This document shows positions 59,758-64,000 of a DNA stretch of 64,000 bases, in pieces; within the stretch, counting starts at the first letter, position 1; every line of letters begins with the position of its first letter. Made by a program: the position numbers and the translations under genes. A model generated the notes under the pieces. It saw only the letters and a list, made by a program, of their open reading frames with translations, was not told the origin of the DNA and did no database searches. This DNA comes from Shewanella mangrovisoli (GTDB lineage Bacteria; Pseudomonadota; Gammaproteobacteria; Enterobacterales; Shewanellaceae). Where the stretch lies: assembly GCF_019457635.1 (NCBI RefSeq), contig NZ_CP080412.1, positions 3,038,001 through 3,102,000 of the forward strand. Reading direction: 5' to 3'.

Positions 59758-59997
59758 CTACTCACGACCGAGCAGACGGCGCGCGACTAATACCACAAGA
59801 TGCAGTAACAACAGGCCACTGAAGGCTAAGCAGAAAAACAGTAAGGCGATGGAGTTGACCTCTCGAGGAGCATCACTGTAGAGATACCACCACAAAGGCC
59901 AACCGATAAGCGACAGCAGCGTCAACTGCCACATGCAGCGTTTGCAGCGGCCAATCTTTTGCCGAAAAATCGAAGTATTACAATCGTCGCAGGCCAT
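59758..59997 (-). CDS. DUF3624 family small membrane protein
   Basis: A 79-residue protein beginning MACDDCNTSIFRQKIGRCKRC: two CXXC pairs that look like a zinc ribbon, followed by two transmembrane helices. This matches DUF3624, common in Vibrio and Shewanella, function unknown. The frame extends to 60042, but the ATG at 59997 matches family N-termini. Confidence 0.78.
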   Translation of the reverse strand: MACDDCNTSIFRQKIGRCKRCMWQLTLLSLIGWPLWWYLYSDAPREVNSIALLFFCLAFSGLLLLHLVVLVARRLLGRE

Positions 59998-60069
59998 TAA
60001 CTTTTTAATCCAGTAAGTTACCGTAACGGCATAGGATATCACCCTGTAAACTCAGTGCTAAATAACGCA

Positions 60070-61197
60070 CTAGAGCGATGCTTTAAGTCGCTTCATACCC
60101 TCTTCTATCGACACTAAGGCGTGATAGCCAAAGTCCCGTTTTGCCGCGCTGATATCGAAATAATGGCTACAGGAAAGCTGTTTGGCGACAAAGCGCGTCA
60201 TTATCGGCTCTTCTTGCTTATTCAGCAGTCGATACACCATTTCTAGCACAGCGCCCACCACATAGGCCAGGGTCTGTGGCACTCGCACGGTCACAGGCGG
60301 GAGGCCATCACAGGCTAGGATGAGGTTCAGCATCTTGGCCATAGTCACAGGCTCGTCGTTACTGACAAAATAGGCTTTGCCTTGGCACTTAGGCGAGACT
60401 TGGCAAAGCTCCACGGCAGCCAGAATATGGGCATAGGCGGCATTATCGATATAAATGGTATCGACCAGTTTATCCTCACGCCCCACCAGCTTGAGCTTAC
60501 CTAAACGACCGCGGGCGAGCACCCGAGGTACAAGATGCGGATCATTAGGCCCCCAAATCAAATGCGGCCGCAGGGCGACCGTCTTTAACGCATATGCCGA
60601 CGCGGTTATCGATGCTTGATTGGCATCGAGCATCATCTTCTCGGCAATCGCCTTGGAGTGAGCATAATAATTTAAAAAGCGGCTGGCGTAGGGCGTCGAC
60701 TCATCGATACCCGATTCATCCTCACCCGCAAAGGTCACGCTAGGAGTGCTGGTATAAACTAGTTTACTGATTTTAAACGCTTTACAAGCGGCAATCACAT
60801 TAGCGGCGCCCTTCACATTGGGGCAAAAATAACTGTCTCTGTCGCCCCAGACACCCGCTTTTGAGGCCACATGGAACACGATATCGCAGCCCTGCATCGC
60901 CTGTTTGACTTGCTCAGGATTGGCTAAATCCCCTTGCACCATAGCAACGCCAAGTGCTTCAAGCTCAGGGTAATGGCCACGGGCAAACCCAGTCACCTTA
61001 ATCCCAGCCGCGACCAAACGTAGGCAAATGGCCTTACCCAAAAATCCACCCGCGCCGGTCACAAAGGCATGGCTGACCTTAGCCGCCAAGGCATAAAGCG
61101 CGGCTTGCTCACGCGGATCAAAGCCTGCTTGAGCGAGGTTATCAGGGCGGACAGTTGGCGTCGCATCGGCTTGGAGAACAGCTGGATTGTCAGTCAT
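60070..61197 (-). CDS. oleD: 2-alkyl-3-oxoalkanoate reductase OleD
   Basis: NADPH-dependent reductase of the olefin (Ole) pathway that reduces the beta-keto acid made by OleA to a beta-hydroxy acid. The product is about 375 residues from the ATG at 61197 (GGA seven bases upstream), an extended SDR with TGAGGFLGKAI and the catalytic YAHSK. It lies about 140 bases downstream of oleC. The frame is open to 61290 without a better start. Confidence 0.9.
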   Translation of the reverse strand: MTDNPAVLQADATPTVRPDNLAQAGFDPREQAALYALAAKVSHAFVTGAGGFLGKAICLRLVAAGIKVTGFARGHYPELEALGVAMVQGDLANPEQVKQAMQGCDIVFHVASKAGVWGDRDSYFCPNVKGAANVIAACKAFKISKLVYTSTPSVTFAGEDESGIDESTPYASRFLNYYAHSKAIAEKMMLDANQASITASAYALKTVALRPHLIWGPNDPHLVPRVLARGRLGKLKLVGREDKLVDTIYIDNAAYAHILAAVELCQVSPKCQGKAYFVSNDEPVTMAKMLNLILACDGLPPVTVRVPQTLAYVVGAVLEMVYRLLNKQEEPIMTRFVAKQLSCSHYFDISAAKRDFGYHALVSIEEGMKRLKASL

Positions 61198-61339
61198 ATC
61201 GCATTCCGTGACAGTGAGTGTCATCTTAGTATTCAATTCAGTGATTAAGTGCAGCAAGGCAGCACTCGCGGCAAAACGTGCCACGAACAAACAGTCGAAA
61301 GTTCGACCCTATTTAAGTTAAAAATGAGCTAAATTGAAA

Positions 61340-63181
61340 TCAGCCTTTGGTTTGCGATTGCGCCCAAATGGCTAATTTTTCTCTAAATATTTTGGCATTG
61401 TGGCGCACATCCACGGGAAAATCGGGATGAATGAGAAAACGCCGAATCCCCTGAGTTTGGCTATACTGCTCGGCAATCGCCATCAACTCTTGATACAGCT
61501 GCGCGCTCTTATTGCAGACCAAGGATTGGTCAAGCTCAATGCAGATGAGAGGTTCAATCTCACTTGCGCCACCTTGGCGCTTCACCTTGATCCCCACTAA
61601 CGCCGAACGCTTCACATTCGGATGGGTATTAAAAATACGCTCACTCGGAATGGAATAGTAACGTTTAATACACTGCCCACCTTGGGTGGCATCCACTCTA
61701 TGGGCTTTGCGGCCACACATCCACAACCGGCCGCTGTCGTCCAGATAGCCAAGGTCGCCCATGCGATGCCTGAAGGTTTGCTGCTCGCGGTCCCAGATTT
61801 TGGCCGCCGTCGTTGCCGTTTCGCGGCGATAATAGGACTGACTCACCATAGGGCCTGTTACCACTATTTCGCCAATTTCCCCCGTGTTAAGACGCAGGCC
61901 ATTATCCCACTCAGGAATATCAGCTTCAGTGATGCCGATAATCTCGATACTGACACCATCGATGGCGCGGCCGACACAAATCCCACCGCCATTGTCCGTG
62001 GTTTGAGTCGTGGTAAATAGCTCATCGCTGGCGATCATGCTGATAGGTAAGGATTCGGTGGCGCCGTAGGAATTGAGTACAGGCACGCCGTCACTGAGCA
62101 TTTTGCTAAAACGGGCAATCGAGGCAATGGTCGCGGGCGCCCCTGCGGAAATCACGCGTTTCACACTGCTGAGTTTGTGCTGCTTTTTCGACTCGGTTTG
62201 CTCACCGGCGCGGCCTAAACGCTCAAGCAAGGCAGGATTAACAAAGATATTGCTGCATTGATATTTCTCAATGGCGGCAAATAAAAATTCAGGATTGGCC
62301 GTAATTGGTTTGCTGGCATCCATCTCAGGTACAATCGATGCCATACCGAGCGCCGGACCAAAGAGGGAGAATAGCGGGAATGTCGCCAAATCACGCTCGC
62401 CATGTGCAATGCCATAATCCTGCTTTAGCGCCTGAATTTGCGCCTCAAACATGCCGTGACTATAGACAACGCCCTTTGGCGTCCCCGTGCTGCCACTGGT
62501 AAACAGAATCGCCGCCATCTCGTCATGCCTAAGCAGTGCCATTGGGTACTCGCCCTGTTCCGGCAAGTTTGCCGCAGATGACTTAGCTGTAGATGACTTA
62601 GCTGTAAACGACTTAGCAGTTGATAAGAGTATCGTCGCTAAACTTGGCGCGCCCGTGAGTACGCGCGATAAAGTGCCTGCCAGTCCGCTTGGATTGCCAT
62701 CCACATTGATAAGGTGCTTCACGCTGCCCTTGCCCCAGCCTAATAAGCGTCTGGCGATATGGGCTTTAGGGATACCGATAAACGCATCGGGCGCAGCTTC
62801 AATAAAACATTGCTTAAGATTTTTAATCCCCATGCCAGGGTCAACCAGTACGGGAATAATCCCCGCCTTGAACAAGGCGAAAGTTAACGCAAAAAAATCC
62901 AGACTCGGGGTGACCATCAACACCGCTTTCATCCCCCGCGTCAGCCCGTGGGCATTGAGCGCGAAGGCAATGGCATCGCTTTGTTTATCGAGGCTGATAA
63001 AGTCGAGTTCTTGGTAAGTCAGATTGGCAAGGGATTTACCCTTGCCCTGTTGCACCGCAACCGCGAGATGATGGGGAATGTGATGGGCGGCCTGCTTTAA
63101 ATGTCGACAGATATTGGCATCGCTTGCTTGCTCAACAGCAGGAGTCCCATGGCCGAGCTGCGCATCCTCCACCCTAGCCAT
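61340..63181 (-). CDS. oleC: Olefin beta-lactone synthetase OleC
   Basis: AMP-forming enzyme of 613 residues that converts the beta-hydroxy acid to a beta-lactone. It has the ATP-binding P-loop [21 protein letters not shown], and the C-terminal GRKAHRVD hinge. A 15-base repeat inserts SxTAKS units between about residues 190 and 205, before the P-loop. Its ATG shares one base with the oleB stop (TAATG), indicating coupled translation. Confidence 0.92.
   Translation of the reverse strand: MARVEDAQLGHGTPAVEQASDANICRHLKQAAHHIPHHLAVAVQQGKGKSLANLTYQELDFISLDKQSDAIAFALNAHGLTRGMKAVLMVTPSLDFFALTFALFKAGIIPVLVDPGMGIKNLKQCFIEAAPDAFIGIPKAHIARRLLGWGKGSVKHLINVDGNPSGLAGTLSRVLTGAPSLATILLSTAKSFTAKSSTAKSSAANLPEQGEYPMALLRHDEMAAILFTSGSTGTPKGVVYSHGMFEAQIQALKQDYGIAHGERDLATFPLFSLFGPALGMASIVPEMDASKPITANPEFLFAAIEKYQCSNIFVNPALLERLGRAGEQTESKKQHKLSSVKRVISAGAPATIASIARFSKMLSDGVPVLNSYGATESLPISMIASDELFTTTQTTDNGGGICVGRAIDGVSIEIIGITEADIPEWDNGLRLNTGEIGEIVVTGPMVSQSYYRRETATTAAKIWDREQQTFRHRMGDLGYLDDSGRLWMCGRKAHRVDATQGGQCIKRYYSIPSERIFNTHPNVKRSALVGIKVKRQGGASEIEPLICIELDQSLVCNKSAQLYQELMAIAEQYSQTQGIRRFLIHPDFPVDVRHNAKIFREKLAIWAQSQTKG
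62577..62621 (-). repeat. In-frame 15-bp tandem repeat within oleC
   Basis: Three units: two identical (GATGACTTAGCTGTA on the plus strand) and one diverged. They encode a five-residue S/T-A-K-S repeat in a linker of OleC. Confidence 0.85.
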
Positions 63182-64000
63182 TAATGTGCGGCCTGTGGCG
63201 CTTGAGTCTCTGCCTCAGGCTCTGTGATCTGTACCGTTTCAACGGGCTGCACTTCTGGCTCAGGCGTTTGCGCCTCAGCCATAAAGTGTTTGATATGGGT
63301 AATCACCTCATCGCTCGCATCTTCGAGGATATAGTGACCACAATCGGCAAATTCATGCACTTGTGCATGGGGCATATGTTCGCGCCATTTGGCTAAAAAG
63401 TGCTTATCGAACACAAAGTCCTGTAATCCCCAACAAATCAGTGTCGGCACCTTGGCAAACGTTGGCAGACTAGCGGCGATATCCGACACCAGTTGATAGT
63501 TTCTGTCACCCGGTTTTAGCGGAATATCTTGCACAAAACGCAGGGTCGAAATGCGATTTGCCCATGAGTTAAACGGCGCGACATAGGCCTCACGGATGTA
63601 CTTGGACATCGGCTGACGCTTCACCCCAACGTAGGAGGCAATCGATGAAAAGGCATTAAAACCACGCACTAATACGGTGCCGAGCAGCGTATTACGGCAG
63701 ATCCACAGCGCCAGCGGTAAAGGCTTAGTCTCGGGTAAATGGAAAGCGCCGGTATTTAAAATCACCAGACGTTTAATGCGCTCAGGGTAACGCGCCGCAT
63801 AGCCCATGCCTATCATGCCGCCCCAGTCGTGGACGACTAAGGTGATGTTTTCTTTTACCTTTAGGCTATCGAGCAGCGCCTCTAAATCATCAATGCGATT
63901 CTTAAGGGTGTAATCGTAACCGCTGTCATCCGGCTTATCCGACAGGCCACAACCAATATGGTCGGGCACGATACACTGGTGCGTATCCTTAAGGGCGCTC
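63181..64000 (-). CDS. oleB: Beta-lactone decarboxylase OleB (5' end beyond window)
   Basis: Alpha/beta-hydrolase of the haloalkane-dehalogenase type that turns the beta-lactone into an alkene plus CO2. The part seen, about 272 residues, includes the [10 protein letters not shown] region, the nucleophile aspartate in [10 protein letters not shown], and the late His region (CGHYILED). It ends in an unusual acidic/Pro-rich tail ([19 protein letters not shown]). The frame stays open through the end of the window, so the N-terminus and start are missing; oleA presumably lies beyond. Confidence 0.9.
   Translation of the reverse strand, partial: SALKDTHQCIVPDHIGCGLSDKPDDSGYDYTLKNRIDDLEALLDSLKVKENITLVVHDWGGMIGMGYAARYPERIKRLVILNTGAFHLPETKPLPLALWICRNTLLGTVLVRGFNAFSSIASYVGVKRQPMSKYIREAYVAPFNSWANRISTLRFVQDIPLKPGDRNYQLVSDIAASLPTFAKVPTLICWGLQDFVFDKHFLAKWREHMPHAQVHEFADCGHYILEDASDEVITHIKHFMAEAQTPEPEVQPVETVQITEPEAETQAPQAAH

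Noticed and set aside
62487..63017. Open frame of about 176 codons on the plus strand inside oleC
   Set aside because: Antisense to oleC; its apparent low-complexity peptide is just the tandem repeat read backwards.

Overview
The window looks like a Shewanella chromosome, probably a relative of S. oneidensis. It carries the full metal-reduction locus feoAB / mtrDEF / omcA / mtrCAB, the Shewanella-type N-acetylgalactosamine (aga) cluster, and the start of an ole cluster for long-chain olefins, among ordinary gammaproteobacterial housekeeping genes. No tRNA, rRNA, CRISPR array or intact insertion sequence was seen.

Layout. 1-10.2 kb: housekeeping genes (folD, cysS, ppiB-lpxH, miaE, a Yip1 membrane protein, glnS) and the ferrous-iron importer feoAB. 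10.6-23.6 kb: the extracellular electron-transfer locus. mtrD-mtrE-mtrF encodes one periplasmic cytochrome / porin / surface cytochrome module. omcA is a separate surface decaheme lipoprotein gene with its own terminator. mtrC-mtrA-mtrB encodes the second module. The five cytochromes each have ten CXXCH motifs, 50 haem sites in all. 23.8-29.4 kb: a small membrane protein, a frameshifted uracil-DNA-glycosylase-like gene, a secreted M4 metalloprotease, a sugar-diacid-type regulator (cdaR/sdaR) and a periplasmic catalase-like haem protein. 29.5-34.2 kb: a perfect 36-bp palindrome, then a GntP permease and glycerate kinase (a glycerate catabolic pair likely controlled by the CdaR-type regulator) and panP.

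34.2-36.4 kb is an accessory patch: repeat-like non-coding DNA, an AT-rich pair of overlapping unknown genes whose second product has two membrane helices, and an element with nested inverted repeats plus a partial second copy. 36.4-42.1 kb holds small metabolic and stress genes: an NTF2-like secreted protein, a membrane protein, an SDR, an Ada-like regulator/repair protein, a Vat/CatB-type acetyltransferase, an AraC regulator and azlCD.

42.1-53.6 kb is the GalNAc system. A TonB-dependent receptor diverges from agaR, a Tat-exported GH109 alpha-N-acetylgalactosaminidase-like enzyme, agaZ, agaS, agaK, agaA-II and the permease agaP. The logic is outer-membrane uptake, periplasmic release of GalNAc, inner-membrane import, phosphorylation, deacetylation, deamination/isomerisation and entry into the tagatose-6-phosphate branch. 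Repeated CTTTC/GAAAG pentamers lie in the divergent control region. 53.6-60 kb: a WYL regulator, a GyrI-like protein, a VOC protein, a phosphohexomutase, a small unknown protein, a TerC/Alx membrane protein and a DUF3624 protein. 60-64 kb: oleD, oleC and the 3' part of oleB, which runs off the window end.
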